Origin: Panagrolaimus kolymaensis
Taxonomy: Eukaryota; Nematoda; Chromadorea; Rhabditida; Panagrolaimidae
Direction of reading: 5' to 3'
DNA: 64,000 nucleotides
Assembly (NCBI GenBank): GCA_028622995.1
Contig: JAJQJQ010000002.1
Span: 10,788,001 to 10,852,000 of the forward strand
In this document: positions 26,600 to 42,040 of the stretch, piece after piece
How the letters are laid out: each line of letters opens with the position of its first letter
How positions within the stretch are numbered: the stretch's first letter is position 1
Translations under genes and position numbers: made by a program
The notes under the pieces: generated by a model
Seen by the model: the letters and a program-made list of their open reading frames with translations, nothing else
Database searches by the model: none
Told to the model about the DNA's origin: nothing

Positions 26600-29500
26600 T
26601 GAATTCCTGAATTAGAAGCATTGAATAAAAAAAACATTAATTGTTTCATATTTATATCGACCCTTTAATAGTGCCAGAGTTGTCAAAAATTATTTAAATA
26701 ATCGTTTTTTAAAATTATGTCCATCATAAAGATGTTTCTGAATTCCTGAATTAGAAGCATTGAATAAAAAAAACATTAATTGTTTCTTCTTTAAAGCGAC
26801 CCGTTAAAGGTGCCAGAGTTGTCAAAAATTATTTAAATAATCGTTTTTTAAAATTATGTCCATCATAAAGATGTTTCTGAATTCCTGAATTAGAAGCATT
26901 GAATAAAAAAAACATTAATTGTTTCATATTTATATCGACCCTTTAATAGTGCCAGAGTTGTCAAAAATTATTTAAATAATCGTTTTTTAAAATTATGTCC
27001 ATCATAAAGATGTTTCAGAATTCCTGAATTAGAAGCATTGAATAAAAAAAACATTAATTGTTTCATATTTATATCGACCCTTTAATAGCGCCAGAGTTGT
27101 CAAAAATTATTTAAATAATCGTTTTTTAAAATTATGTCCATCATAAAGATGTTTCTGAATTCCTGAATTAGAAGCATTGAATAAAAAAACATTAATTGTT
27201 TCATATTTATATCGACCCTTTAATAGTGCCAGAGTTGTCAAAAATTATTTAAATAATCGTTTTTTAAAATTATGTCCATCATAAAGATGTTTCTGAATTC
27301 CTGAATTAGAAGCATTGAATAAAAAAAACATTAATTGTTTCTTCTTTAAAGCGACCCGTTAAAGGTGCCAGAGTTGTCAAAAATTATTTAAATAATCGTT
27401 TTTTAAAATTATGTCCATCATAAAGATGTTTCAGAATTCCTGAATTAGAAGCATTGAATAAAAAAAACATTAATTGTTTCATATTTATATCGACCCTTTA
27501 ATAGTGCCAGAGTTGTCAAAAATTATTTAAATAATCGTTTTTTAAAATTATGTCCATCATAAAGATGTTTCAGAATTCCTGAATTAGAAGCATTGAATAA
27601 AAAAAACATTAATTGTTTCTTCTTTAAAGCGACCCGTTAAAGGTGCCAGAGTTGTCAAAAATTATTTAAATAATCGTTTTTTAAAATTATGTCCATCATA
27701 AAGATGTTTCAGAATTCCTGAATTAGAAGCATTGAATAAAAAAAACATTAATTGTTTCATATTTATATCGACCCTTTAATAGTGCCAGAGTTGTCAAAAA
27801 TTATTTAAATAATCGTTTTTTAAAATTATGTCCATCATAAAGATGTTTCAGAATTCCTGAATTAGAAGCATTGAATAAAAAAAACATTAATTGTTTCATA
27901 TTTATATCGACCCTTTAATAGTGCCAGAGTTGTCAAAAATTATTTAAATAATCGTTTTTTAAAATTATGTCCATCATAAAGATGTTTCAGAATTCCTGAA
28001 TTAGAAGCATTGAATAAAAAAAACATTAATTGTTTCATATTTATATCGACCCTTTAATAGTGCCAGAGTTGTCAAAAATTATTTAAATAATCGTTTTTTA
28101 AAATTATGTCCATCATAAAGATGTTTCTGAATTCCTGAATTAGAAGCATTGAATAAAAAAAACATTAATTGTTTCATATTTATATCGACCCTTTAATAGT
28201 GCCAGAGTTGTCAAAAATTATTTAAATAATCGTTTTTTAAAATTATGTCCATCATAAAGATGTTTCTGAATTCCTGAATTAGAAGCATTGAATAAAAAAA
28301 ACATTAATTGTTTCTTCTTTAAAGCGACCCGTTAAAGGTGCCAGAGTTGTCAAAAATTATTTAAATAATCGTTTTTTAAAATTATGTCCATCATAAAGAT
28401 GTTTCTGAATTCCTGAATTAGAAGCATTGAATAAAAAAAACATTAATTGTTTCATATTTATATCGACCCTTTAATAGTGCCAGAGTTGTCAAAAATTATT
28501 TAAATAATCGTTTTTTAAAATTATGTCCATCATAAAGATGTTTCAGAATTCCTGAATTAGAAGCATTGAATAAAAAAAACATTAATTGTTTCATATTTAT
28601 ATCGACCCTTTAATAGCGCCAGAGTTGTCAAAAATTATTTAAATAATCGTTTTTTAAAATTATGTCCATCATAAAGATGTTTCTGAATTCCTGAATTAGA
28701 AGCATTGAATAAAAAAACATTAATTGTTTCATATTTATATCGACCCTTTAATAGTGCCAGAGTTGTCAAAAATTATTTAAATAATCGTTTTTTAAAATTA
28801 TGTCCATCATAAAGATGTTTCTGAATTCCTGAATTAGAAGCATTGAATAAAAAAAACATTAATTGTTTCTTCTTTAAAGCGACCCGTTAAAGGTGCCAGA
28901 GTTGTCAAAAATTATTTAAATAATCGTTTTTTAAAATTATGTCCATCATAAAGATGTTTCAGAATTCCTGAATTAGAAGCATTGAATAAAAAAAACATTA
29001 ATTGTTTCATATTTATATCGACCCTTTAATAGTGCCAGAGTTGTCAAAAATTATTTAAATAATCGTTTTTTAAAATTATGTCCATCATAAAGATGTTTCA
29101 GAATTCCTGAATTAGAAGCATTGAATAAAAAAAACATTAATTGTTTCTTCTTTAAAGCGACCCGTTAAAGGTGCCAGAGTTGTCAAAAATTATTTAAATA
29201 ATCGTTTTTTAAAATTATGTCCATCATAAAGATGTTTCAGAATTCCTGAATTAGAAGCATTGAATAAAAAAAACATTAATTGTTTCATATTTTCATCGAC
29301 CCTTTAATAGTGCCAGAGTTGTCAAAAATTATTTAAATAATCGTTTTTTAAAATTATGTCCATCATAAAGATGTTTCAGAATTCCTGAATTAGAAGCATT
29401 GAATAAAAAAAACATTAATTGTTTCATATTTATATCGACCCTTTAATAGTGCCAGAGTTGTCAAAAATTATTTAAATAATCGTTTTTTAAAATTATGTCC

Positions 29501-29700
29501 ATCATAAAGATGTTTCAGAATTCCTGAATTAGAAGCATTGAATAAAAAAAACATTAATTGTTTCATATTTATATCGACCCTTTAATAGTGCCAGAGTTGT
29601 CAAAAATTATTTAAATAATCGTTTTTTAAAATTATGTCCATCATAAAGATGTTTCTGAATTCCTGAATTAGAAGCATTGAATAAAAAAAACATTAATTGT
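26600..29700. repeat. 11-monomer higher-order duplication (1528 bp)
   Basis: The rare junction tttaatagcgcc occurs at about 27084 and 28612, 1528 bp apart, which is 11 x 139 minus 1. The missing base is the 7-A run that follows each mark (27183-27189 and 28711-28717). The surrounding order of tatatcg and cttcttt cassettes and of tttcag and tttctg changes is the same in both copies. The shared indel shows that the copies descend from one duplication. Outer limits are approximate. Confidence 0.85.
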
Positions 29701-30984
29701 TTCATATTTATATCGACCCTTTAATAGTGCCAGAGTTGTCAAAAATTATTTAAATAATCGTTTTTTAAAATTATGTCCATCATAAAGATGTTTCAGAATT
29801 CCTGAATTAGAAGCATTGAATAAAAAAAACATTAATTGTTTCTTCTTTAAAGCGACCCGTTAAAGGTGCCAGAGTTGTCAAAAATTATTTAAATAATCGT
29901 TTTTTAAAATTATGTCCATCATAAAGATGTTTCAGAATTCCTGAATTAGAAGCATTGAATAAAAAAAACATTAATTGTTTCATATTTATATCGACCCTTT
30001 AATAGTGCCAGAGTTGTCAAAAATTATTTAAATAATCGTTTTTTAAAATTATGTCCATCATAAAGATGTTTCAGAATTCCTGAATTAGAAGCATTGAATA
30101 AAAAAAACATTAATTGTTTCTTCTTTAAAGCGACCCGTTAAAGGTGCCAGAGTTGTCAAAAATTATTTAAATAATCGTTTTTTAAAATTATGTCCATCAT
30201 AAAGATGTTTCAGAATTCCTGAATTAGAAGCATTGAATAAAAAAAACATTAATTGTTTCATATTTATATCGACCCTTTAATAGTGCCAGAGTTGTCAAAA
30301 ATTATTTAAATAATCGTTTTTTAAAATTATGTCCATCATAAAGATGTTTCAGAATTCCTGAATTTGAAGCATTGAATAAAAAAAACATTAATTGTTTCAT
30401 ATTTATATCGACCCTTTAATAGTGCCAGAGTTGTCAAAAATTATTTAAATAATCGTTTTTTAAAATTATGTCCATCATAAAGATGTTTCAGAATTCCTGA
30501 ATTAGAAGCATTGAATAAAAAAAACATTAATTGTTTCATATTTATATCGACCCTTTAATAGTGCCAGAGTTGTCAAAAATTATTTAAATAATCGTTTTTT
30601 AAAATTATGTCCATCATAAAGATGTTTCAGAATTCCTGAATTTGAAGCATTAAATAAAAAAAACATTAATTGTTTCATATTTATATCGACCCTTTAATAG
30701 TGCCAGAGTTGTCAAAAATTATTTAAATAATCGTTTTTTAAAATTATGTCCATCATAAAGATGTTTCAGAATTCCTGAATTTGAAGCATTGAATAAAAAA
30801 AACATTAATTGTTTCATATTTATATCGACCCTTTAATAGTGCCAGAGTTGTCAAAAATTATTTAAATAATCGTTTTTTAAAATTATGTCCATCATAAAGA
30901 TGTTTCAGAATTCCTGAATTTGAAACATTGAATAAAAAAAACATTAATTGTTTCATATTTATATCGACCCTTTAATAGTGCCAG

Positions 30985-33900
30985 AGTTGTCAAAAATTAT
31001 TTAAATAATCGTTTTTTAAAATTATGTCCATCATAAAGATGTTTCAGAATTCCTGAATTTGAAGCATTGAATAAAAAAAACATTAATTGTTTCATATTTA
31101 TATCGACCCTTTAATAGTGCCAGAGTTGTCAAAAATTATTTAAATAATCGTTTTTTAAAATTATGTCCATCATAAAGATGTTTCAGAATTCCTGAATTTG
31201 AAGCATTGAATAAAAAAAACATTAATTGTTTCATATTTATATCGACCCTTTAATAGTGCCAGAGTTGTCAAAAATTATTTAAATAATCGTTTTTTAAAAT
31301 TATGTCCATCATAAAGATGTTTCAGAATTCCTGAATTAGAAGCATTGAATAAAAAAAACATTAATTGTTTCTTCTTTAAAGCGACCCTTTAATAGTGCCA
31401 GAGTTGTCAAAAATTATTTAAATAATCGTTTTTTAAAATTATGTCCATCATAAAGATGTTTCAGAATTCCTGAATTTGAAGCATTGAATAAAAAAAACAT
31501 TAATTGTTTCATATTTATATCGACCCTTTAATAGTGCCAGAGTTGTCAAAAATTATTTAAATAATCGTTTTTTAAAATTATGTCCATCATAAAGATGTTT
31601 CAGAATTCCTGAATTAGAAGCATTGAATAAAAAAAACATTAATTGTTTCATATTTATATCGACCCTTTAATAGTGCCAGAGTTGTCAAAAATTATTTAAA
31701 TAATCGTTTTTTAAAATTATGTCCATCATAAAGATGTTTCAGAATTCCTGAATTTGAAGCATTGAATAAAAAAAACATTAATTGTTTCATATTTATATCG
31801 ACCCTTTAATAGTGCCAGAGTTGTCAAAAATTATTTAAATAATCGTTTTTTAAAATTATGTCCATCATAAAGATGTTTCAGAATTCCTGAATTTGAAGCA
31901 TTGAATAAAAAAAACATTAATTGTTTCATATTTATATCGACCCTTTAATAGTGCCAGAGTTGTCAAAAATTATTTAAATAATCGTTTTTTAAAATTATGT
32001 CCATCATAAAGATGTTTCAGAATTCCTGAATTTGAAGCATTGAATAAAAAAAACATTAATTGTTTCATAATTATAGCGACCTGTTGAATGTGCCAGAGTT
32101 GTCAAAATTTATTTACAAATTGGTTTTTTAAAATTATGTCCATCATAAAGATGTTTCAGAATTCCTGAATTAGAAGCATTGAATAAAAAAAACATTAATT
32201 GTTTCATATTTATATCGACCCTTTAATAGTGCCAGAGTTATCAAAAATTATTTAAATAATCGTTTTTTAAAATTATGTCCATCATAAAGATGTTTCAGAA
32301 TTCCTGAATTAGAAGCATTGAATAAAAAAAACATTAATTGTTTCATAATTATAGCGACCTGTTGAATGTGCCAGAGTTGTCAAAATTTATTTAAATAATC
32401 GTTTTTTAAAATTATGTCCATCATAAAGATGTTTCAGAATTCCTGAATTAGAAGCATTGAATAAAAAAAACATTAATTGTTTCATATTTATATCGACCCT
32501 TTAATAGTGCCAGAGTTGTCAAAAATTATTTAAATAATCGTTTTTTAAAATTATGTCCATCATAAAGATGTTTCAGAATTCCTGAATTAGAAGCATTGAA
32601 TAAAAAAAACATTAATTGTTTCATAATTATAGCGACCTGTTGAATGTGCCAGAGTTGTCAAAATTTATTTAAATAATCGTTTTTTAAAATTATGTCCATC
32701 ATAAAGATGTTTCAGAATTCCTGAATTAGAAGCATTGAATAAAAAAAACATTAATTGTTTCTTCTTTAAAGCGACCCGTTAAAGGTGCCAGAGTTGTCAA
32801 AATTTATTTAAATAATCGTTTTTTAAAATTATGTCCATCATAAAGATGTTTCAGAATTCCTGAATTAGAAGCATTGAATAAAAAAAACATTAATTGTTTC
32901 TTCTTTAAAGCGACCCGTTAAAGGTGCCAGAGTTGTCAAAAATTATTTAAATAATCGTTTTTTAAAATTATGTCCATCATAAAGATGTTTCAGAATTCCT
33001 GAATTAGAAACATTGAATAAAAAAAACATTAATTGTTTCATATTTATATCGACCCTTTAATTGTGCCAGAGTTGTCAAAAATTATTTAAATAATCGTTTT
33101 TTAAAATTATGTCCATCATAAAGATGTTTCAGAATTCCTGAATTAGAAGCATTGAATAAAAAAAACATTAATTGTTTCTTCTTTAAAGCGACCCGTTAAA
33201 GGTGCCAGAGTTGTCAAAAATTATTTAAATAATCGTTTTTTAAAATTATGTCCATCATAAAGATGTTTCAGAATTCCTGAATTAGAAGCATTGAATAAAA
33301 AAAACATTAATTGTTTCATATTTATATCGACCCTTTAATTGTGCCAGAGTTGTCAAAAATTATTTAAATAATCGTTTTTTAAAATTATGTCCATCATAAA
33401 GATGTTTCAGAATTCCTGAATTAGAAGCATTGAATAAAAAAAACATTAATTGTTTCTTCTTTAAAGCGACCCGTTAAAGGTGCCAGAGTTGTCAAAAATT
33501 ATTTAAATAATCGTTTTTTAAAATTATGTCCATCATAAAGATGTTTCAGAATTCCTGAATTAGAAGCATTGAATAAAAAAAACATTAATTGTTTCATATT
33601 TATATCGACCCTTTAATAGTGCCAGAGTTGTCAAAAATTATTTAAATAATCGTTTTTTAAAATTATGTCCATCATAAAGATGTTTCAAAATTCCTGAATT
33701 AGAAGCATTGAATAAAAAAAACATACATTGTTTCATATTTATATCGACCCTTTAATAGTGCCAGAGTTGTCAAAAATTATTTAAATAATCGTTTTTTAAA
33801 ATTATGTCCATCATAAAGATGTTTCAGAATTCCTGAATTAGAAGCATTGAATAAAAAAAACATTAATTGTTTCATATTTATATCGACCCTTTAATAGTGC

Positions 33901-34285
33901 CAGAGTTGTCAAAAATTATTTAAATAATCGTTTTTTAAAATTATGTCCATCATAAAGATGTTTCTGAATTCCTGAATTAGAAGCATTGAATAAAAAAACA
34001 TTAATTGTTTCATATTTATATCGACCCTTTAATAGTGCCAGAGTTGTCAAAAATTATTTAAATAATCGTTTTTTAAAATTATGTCCATCATAAAGATGTT
34101 TCAGAATTCCTGAATTTGAAGCATTGAATAAAAAAAACATTAATTGTTTCATAATTATAGCGACCTGTTGAATGTGCCAGAGTTGTCAAAATTTATTTAC
34201 AAATTGGTTTTTTAAAATTATGTCCATCATAAAGATGTTTCAGAATTCCTGAATTAGAAGCATTGAATAAAAAAAACATTAATTG
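30985..34285. repeat. Segmental duplication of ~24 monomers, left copy
   Basis: Pairs with 35432-38733 at an offset of 4447 bp (32 x 139 minus 1). Shared rare marks include ctttaaagcgacccttt (31381 and 35828), ttagaaacatt with tttaattgtgcc (33060 and 37507) and acatacattg (33721 and 38168). The one-base shortfall is the 7-A run at 33992-33998, present only in this copy. Private changes here are gagttatc at about 32236 and tttcaaaatt at about 33687. Limits were set where cassettes stop agreeing. Confidence 0.85.
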
Positions 34286-35431
34286 TTTCATATTTATATC
34301 GACCCTTTAATAGTGCCAGAGTTGTCAAAAATTATTTAAATAATCGTTTTTTAAAATTATGTCCATCATAAAGATGTTTCAGAATTCCTGAATTAGAAGC
34401 ATTGAATAAAAAAAACATTAATTGTTTCATAATTATAGCGACCTGTTGAATGTGCCAGAGTTGTCAAAATTTATTTAAATAATCGTTTTTTAAAATTATG
34501 TCCATCATAAAGATGTTTCAGAATTCCTGAATTAGAAGCATTGAATAAAAAAAACATACATTGTTTCATATTTATATCGACCCTTTAATAGTGCCAGAGT
34601 TGTCAAAAATTATTTAAATAATCGTTTTTTAAAATTATGTCCATCATAAAAATGTTTCAGAATTCCTGAATTAGAAGCATTGAATAAAAAAAACATTAAT
34701 TGTTTCATATTTATATCGACCCTTTAATAGTGCCAGAGTTGTCAAAAATTATTTAAATAATCGTTTTTTAAAATTATGTCCATCATAAAGATGTTTCTGA
34801 ATTCCTGAATTAGAAGCATTGAATAAAAAAAACATTAATTGTTTCATATTTATATCGACCCTTTAATAGTGCCAGAGTTGTCAAAAATTATTTAAATAAT
34901 CGTTTTTTAAAATTATGTCCATCATAAAGATGTTTCAGAATTCCTGAATTAGAAGCATTGAATAAAAAAAACATTAATTGTTTCATATTTATATCGACCC
35001 TTTAATAGTGCCAGAGTTGTCAAAAATTATTTAAATAATCGTTTTTTAAAATTATGTCCATCATAAAGATGTTTCTGAATTCCTGAATTAGAAGCATTGA
35101 ATAAAAAAAACATTAATTGTTTCATATTTATATCGACCCTTTAATAGTGCCAGAGTTGTCAAAAATTATTTAAATAATCGTTTTTTAAAATTATGTCCAT
35201 CATAAAGATGTTTCTGAATTCCTGAATTAGAAGCATTGAATAAAAAAAACATTAATTGTTTCATATTTATATCGACCCTTTAATAGTGCCAGAGTTGTCA
35301 AAAATTATTTAAATAATCGTTTTTTAAAATTATGTCCATCATAAAGATGTTTCAGAATTCCTGAATTAGAAGCATTGAATAAAAAAAACATTAATTGTTT
35401 CTTCTTTAAAGCGACCCGTTAAAGGTGCCAG

Positions 35432-38400
35432 AGTTGTCAAAAATTATTTAAATAATCGTTTTTTAAAATTATGTCCATCATAAAGATGTTTCAGAATTCC
35501 TGAATTTGAAGCATTGAATAAAAAAAACATTAATTGTTTCATATTTATATCGACCCTTTAATAGTGCCAGAGTTGTCAAAAATTATTTAAATAATCGTTT
35601 TTTAAAATTATGTCCATCATAAAGATGTTTCAGAATTCCTGAATTTGAAGCATTGAATAAAAAAAACATTAATTGTTTCATATTTATATCGACCCTTTAA
35701 TAGTGCCAGAGTTGTCAAAAATTATTTAAATAATCGTTTTTTAAAATTATGTCCATCATAAAGATGTTTCAGAATTCCTGAATTAGAAGCATTGAATAAA
35801 AAAAACATTAATTGTTTCTTCTTTAAAGCGACCCTTTAATAGTGCCAGAGTTGTCAAAAATTATTTAAATAATCGTTTTTTAAAATTATGTCCATCATAA
35901 AGATGTTTCAGAATTCCTGAATTTGAAGCATTGAATAAAAAAAACATTAATTGTTTCATATTTATATCGACCCTTTAATAGTGCCAGAGTTGTCAAAAAT
36001 TATTTAAATAATCGTTTTTTAAAATTATGTCCATCATAAAGATGTTTCAGAATTCCTGAATTAGAAGCATTGAATAAAAAAAACATTAATTGTTTCATAT
36101 TTATATCGACCCTTTAATAGTGCCAGAGTTGTCAAAAATTATTTAAATAATCGTTTTTTAAAATTATGTCCATCATAAAGATGTTTCAGAATTCCTGAAT
36201 TTGAAGCATTGAATAAAAAAAACATTAATTGTTTCATATTTATATCGACCCTTTAATAGTGCCAGAGTTGTCAAAAATTATTTAAATAATCGTTTTTTAA
36301 AATTATGTCCATCATAAAGATGTTTCAGAATTCCTGAATTTGAAGCATTGAATAAAAAAAACATTAATTGTTTCATATTTATATCGACCCTTTAATAGTG
36401 CCAGAGTTGTCAAAAATTATTTAAATAATCGTTTTTTAAAATTATGTCCATCATAAAGATGTTTCAGAATTCCTGAATTTGAAGCATTGAATAAAAAAAA
36501 CATTAATTGTTTCATAATTATAGCGACCTGTTGAATGTGCCAGAGTTGTCAAAATTTATTTACAAATTGGTTTTTTAAAATTATGTCCATCATAAAGATG
36601 TTTCAGAATTCCTGAATTAGAAGCATTGAATAAAAAAAACATTAATTGTTTCATATTTATATCGACCCTTTAATAGTGCCAGAGTTGTCAAAAATTATTT
36701 AAATAATCGTTTTTTAAAATTATGTCCATCATAAAGATGTTTCAGAATTCCTGAATTAGAAGCATTGAATAAAAAAAACATTAATTGTTTCATAATTATA
36801 GCGACCTGTTGAATGTGCCAGAGTTGTCAAAATTTATTTAAATAATCGTTTTTTAAAATTATGTCCATCATAAAGATGTTTCAGAATTCCTGAATTAGAA
36901 GCATTGAATAAAAAAAACATTAATTGTTTCATATTTATATCGACCCTTTAATAGTGCCAGAGTTGTCAAAAATTATTTAAATAATCGTTTTTTAAAATTA
37001 TGTCCATCATAAAGATGTTTCAGAATTCCTGAATTAGAAGCATTGAATAAAAAAAACATTAATTGTTTCATAATTATAGCGACCTGTTGAATGTGCCAGA
37101 GTTGTCAAAATTTATTTAAATAATCGTTTTTTAAAATTATGTCCATCATAAAGATGTTTCAGAATTCCTGAATTAGAAGCATTGAATAAAAAAAACATTA
37201 ATTGTTTCTTCTTTAAAGCGACCCGTTAAAGGTGCCAGAGTTGTCAAAATTTATTTAAATAATCGTTTTTTAAAATTATGTCCATCATAAAGATGTTTCA
37301 GAATTCCTGAATTAGAAGCATTGAATAAAAAAAACATTAATTGTTTCTTCTTTAAAGCGACCCGTTAAAGGTGCCAGAGTTGTCAAAAATTATTTAAATA
37401 ATCGTTTTTTAAAATTATGTCCATCATAAAGATGTTTCAGAATTCCTGAATTAGAAACATTGAATAAAAAAAACATTAATTGTTTCATATTTATATCGAC
37501 CCTTTAATTGTGCCAGAGTTGTCAAAAATTATTTAAATAATCGTTTTTTAAAATTATGTCCATCATAAAGATGTTTCAGAATTCCTGAATTAGAAGCATT
37601 GAATAAAAAAAACATTAATTGTTTCTTCTTTAAAGCGACCCGTTAAAGGTGCCAGAGTTGTCAAAAATTATTTAAATAATCGTTTTTTAAAATTATGTCC
37701 ATCATAAAGATGTTTCAGAATTCCTGAATTAGAAGCATTGAATAAAAAAAACATTAATTGTTTCATATTTATATCGACCCTTTAATTGTGCCAGAGTTGT
37801 CAAAAATTATTTAAATAATCGTTTTTTAAAATTATGTCCATCATAAAGATGTTTCAGAATTCCTGAATTAGAAGCATTGAATAAAAAAAACATTAATTGT
37901 TTCTTCTTTAAAGCGACCCGTTAAAGGTGCCAGAGTTGTCAAAAATTATTTAAATAATCGTTTTTTAAAATTATGTCCATCATAAAGATGTTTCAGAATT
38001 CCTGAATTAGAAGCATTGAATAAAAAAAACATTAATTGTTTCATATTTATATCGACCCTTTAATAGTGCCAGAGTTGTCAAAAATTATTTAAATAATCGT
38101 TTTTTAAAATTATGTCCATCATAAAGATGTTTCAGAATTCCTGAATTAGAAGCATTGAATAAAAAAAACATACATTGTTTCATATTTATATCGACCCTTT
38201 AATAGTGCCAGAGTTGTCAAAAATTATTTAAATAATCGTTTTTTAAAATTATGTCCATCATAAAGATGTTTCAGAATTCCTGAATTAGAAGCATTGAATA
38301 AAAAAAACATTAATTGTTTCATATTTATATCGACCCTTTAATAGTGCCAGAGTTGTCAAAAATTATTTAAATAATCGTTTTTTAAAATTATGTCCATCAT

Positions 38401-38733
38401 AAAGATGTTTCTGAATTCCTGAATTAGAAGCATTTAATAAAAAAAACATTAATTGTTTCATATTTATATCGACCCTTTAATAGTGCCAGAGTTGTCAAAA
38501 ATTATTTAAATAATCGTTTTTTAAAATTATGTCCATCATAAAGATGTTTCAGAATTCCTGAATTTGAAGCATTGAATAAAAAAAACATTAATTGTTTCAT
38601 AATTATAGCGACCTGTTGAATGTGCCAGAGTTGTCAAAATTTATTTACAAATTGGTTTTTTAAAATTATGTCCATCATAAAGATGTTTCAGAATTCCTGA
38701 ATTAGAAGCATTGAATAAAAAAAACATTAATTG
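35432..38733. repeat. Segmental duplication of ~24 monomers, right copy
   Basis: Partner of 30985-34285, with the same ordered marks 4447 bp downstream. The two copies are separated by about 1.15 kb of other D monomers, including acatacattg followed by cataaaaatg at about 34553-34645, a pair that recurs at 39558-39649 (36 x 139 away). This copy overlaps the start of the following 15-monomer repeat, so different duplications are nested. Confidence 0.85.
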
Positions 38734-41700
38734 TTTCATAATTATAGCGACCTGTTGAATGTGCCAGAGTTGTCAAAATTTATTTAAATAATCGTTTTTT
38801 AAAATTATGTCCATCATAAAGATGTTTCTGAATTCCTGAATTAGAAGCATTGAATAAAAAAAACATTAATTGTTTCATATTTATATCGACCCTTTAATAG
38901 TGCCAGAGTTGTCAAAAATTATTTAAATAATCGTTTTTTAAAATTATGTCCATCATAAAGATGTTTCTGAATTCCTGAATTAGAAGCATTGAATAAAAAA
39001 AACATTAATTGTTTCATATTTATATCGACCCTTTAATAGTGCCAGAGTTGTCAAAAATTATTTAAATAATCGTTTTTTAAAATTATGTCCATCATAAAGA
39101 TGTTTCAGAATTCCTGAATTAGAAGCATTGAATAAAAAAAACATTAATTGTTTCATAATTATAGCGACCTGTTGAATGTGCCAGAGTTGTCAAAATTTAT
39201 TTAAATAATCGTTTTTTAAAATTATGTCCATCATAAAGATGTTTCAGAATTCCTGAATTAGAAGCATTGAATAAAAAAAACATTAATTGTTTCATATTTA
39301 TATCGACCCTTTAATAGTGCCAGAGTTGTCAAAAATTATTTAAATAATCGTTTTTTAAAATTATGTCCATCATAAAGATGTTTCAGAATTCCTGAATTAG
39401 AAGCATTGAATAAAAAAAACATTAATTGTTTCATAATTATAGCGACCCTTTAATAGTGCCAGAGTTGTCAAAAATTATTTAAATAATCGTTTTTTAAAAT
39501 TATGTCCATCATAAAGATGTTTCAGAATTCCTGAATTAGAAGCATTGAATAAAAAAAACATACATTGTTTCATATTTATATCGACCCTTTAATAGTGCCA
39601 GAGTTGTCAAAAATTATTTAAATAATCGTTTTTTAAAATTATGTCCATCATAAAAATGTTTCAGAATTCCTGAATTAGAAGCATTGAATAAAAAAAACAT
39701 TAATTGTTTCATATTTATATCGACCCTTTAATAGTGCCAGAGTTGTCAAAAATTATTTAAATAATCGTTTTTTAAAATTATGTCCATCATAAAGATGTTT
39801 CTGAATTCCTGAATTAGAAGCATTGAATAAAAAAAACATTAATTGTTTCATATTTATATCGACCCTTTAATAGTGCCAGAGTTGTCAAAAATTATTTAAA
39901 TAATCGTTTTTTAAAATTATGTCCATCATAAAGATGTTTCAGAATTCCTTAATTAGAAGCATTGAATAAAAAAAACATTAATTGTTTCTTCTTTAAAGCG
40001 ACCCGTTAAAGGTGCCAGAGTTGTCAAAAATTATTTAAATAATCGTTTTTTAAAATTATGTCCATCATAAAGATGTTTCAGAATTCCTGAATTAGAAGCA
40101 TTGAATAAAAAAAACATTAATTGTTTCATATTTATATCGACCCTTTAATAGTGCCAGAGTTGTCAAAAATTATTTAAATAATCGTTTTTTAAAATTATGT
40201 CCATCATAAAGATGTTTCAGAATTCCTGAATTAGAAGCATTGAATAAAAAAAACATACATTGTTTCATATTTATATCGACCCTTTAATAGTGCCAGAGTT
40301 GTCAAAAATTATTTAAATAATCGTTTTTTAAAATTATGTCCATCATAAAGATGTTTCAGAATTCCTGAATTAGAAGCATTGAATAAAAAAAACATTAATT
40401 GTTTCATATTTATATCGACCCTTTAATAGTGCCAGAGTTGTCAAAAATTATTTAAATAATCGTTTTTTAAAATTATGTCCATCATAAAGATGTTTCTGAA
40501 TTCCTGAATTAGAAGCATTGAATAAAAAAAACATTAATTGTTTCATATTTATATCGACCCTTTAATAGTGCCAGAGTTGTCAAAAATTATTTAAATAATC
40601 GTTTTTTAAAATTATGTCCATCATAAAGATGTTTCAGAATTCCTGAATTTGAAGCATTGAATAAAAAAAACATTAATTGTTTCATAATTATAGCGACCTG
40701 TTGAATGTGCCAGAGTTGTCAAAATTTATTTACAAATTGGTTTTTTAAAATTATGTCCATCATAAAGATGTTTCAGAATTCCTGAATTAGAAGCATTGAA
40801 TAAAAAAAACATTAATTGTTTCATAATTATAGCGACCTGTTGAATGTGCCAGAGTTGTCAAAATTTATTTACAAATTGGTTTTTTAAAATTATGTCCATC
40901 ATAAAGATGTTTCAGAATTCCTGAATTAGAAGCATTGAATAAAAAAAACATTAATTGTTTCATATTTATATCGACCCTTTAATAGTGCCAGAGTTGTCAA
41001 AAATTATTTAAATAATCGTTTTTTAAAATTATGTCCATCATAAAGATGTTTCTGAATTCCTGAATTAGAAGCATTGAATAAAAAAAACATTAATTGTTTC
41101 ATATTTATATCGACCCTTTAATAGTGCCAGAGTTGTCAAAAATTATTTAAATAATCGTTTTTTAAAATTATGTCCATCATAAAGATGTTTCAGAATTCCT
41201 GAATTAGAAGCATTGAATAAAAAAAACATTAATTGTTTCATAATTATAGCGACCTGTTGAATGTGCCAGAGTTGTCAAAATTTATTTAAATAATCGTTTT
41301 TTAAAATTATGTCCATCATAAAGATGTTTCAGAATTCCTGAATTAGAAGCATTGAATAAAAAAAACATTAATTGTTTCATATTTATATCGACCCTTTAAT
41401 AGTGCCAGAGTTGTCAAAAATTATTTAAATAATCGTTTTTTAAAATTATGTCCATCATAAAGATGTTTCAGAATTCCTGAATTAGAAGCATTGAATAAAA
41501 AAAACATTAATTGTTTCATAATTATAGCGACCCTTTAATAGTGCCAGAGTTGTCAAAAATTATTTAAATAATCGTTTTTTAAAATTATGTCCATCATAAA
41601 GATGTTTCAGAATTCCTGAATTAGAAGCATTGAATAAAAAAAACATACATTGTTTCATATTTATATCGACCCTTTAATAGTGCCAGAGTTGTCAAAAATT

Positions 41701-42040
41701 ATTTAAATAATCGTTTTTTAAAATTATGTCCATCATAAAAATGTTTCAGAATTCCTGAATTAGAAGCATTGAATAAAAAAAACATTAATTGTTTCATATT
41801 TATATCGACCCTTTAATAGTGCCAGAGTTGTCAAAAATTATTTAAATAATCGTTTTTTAAAATTATGTCCATCATAAAGATGTTTCTGAATTCCTGAATT
41901 AGAAGCATTGAATAAAAAAAACATTAATTGTTTCATATTTATATCGACCCTTTAATAGTGCCAGAGTTGTCAAAAATTATTTAAATAATCGTTTTTTAAA
42001 ATTATGTCCATCATAAAGATGTTTCAGAATTCCTGAATTA
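37730..42040. repeat. 15-monomer higher-order repeat (2085 bp), two copies
   Basis: Marks repeat at 2085 bp (15 x 139): acatacattg at 38168/40253 and again at 39558/41643, cataaaaatg at 39649/41734, and the gaatttgaag monomer with the cataattatag cassette at about 38564/40649. The copies differ at single bases, such as catttaataa at 38432 and tccttaatt at about 39946. The period equals that of the unrelated-content repeat at 15850-20183. Confidence 0.85.
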
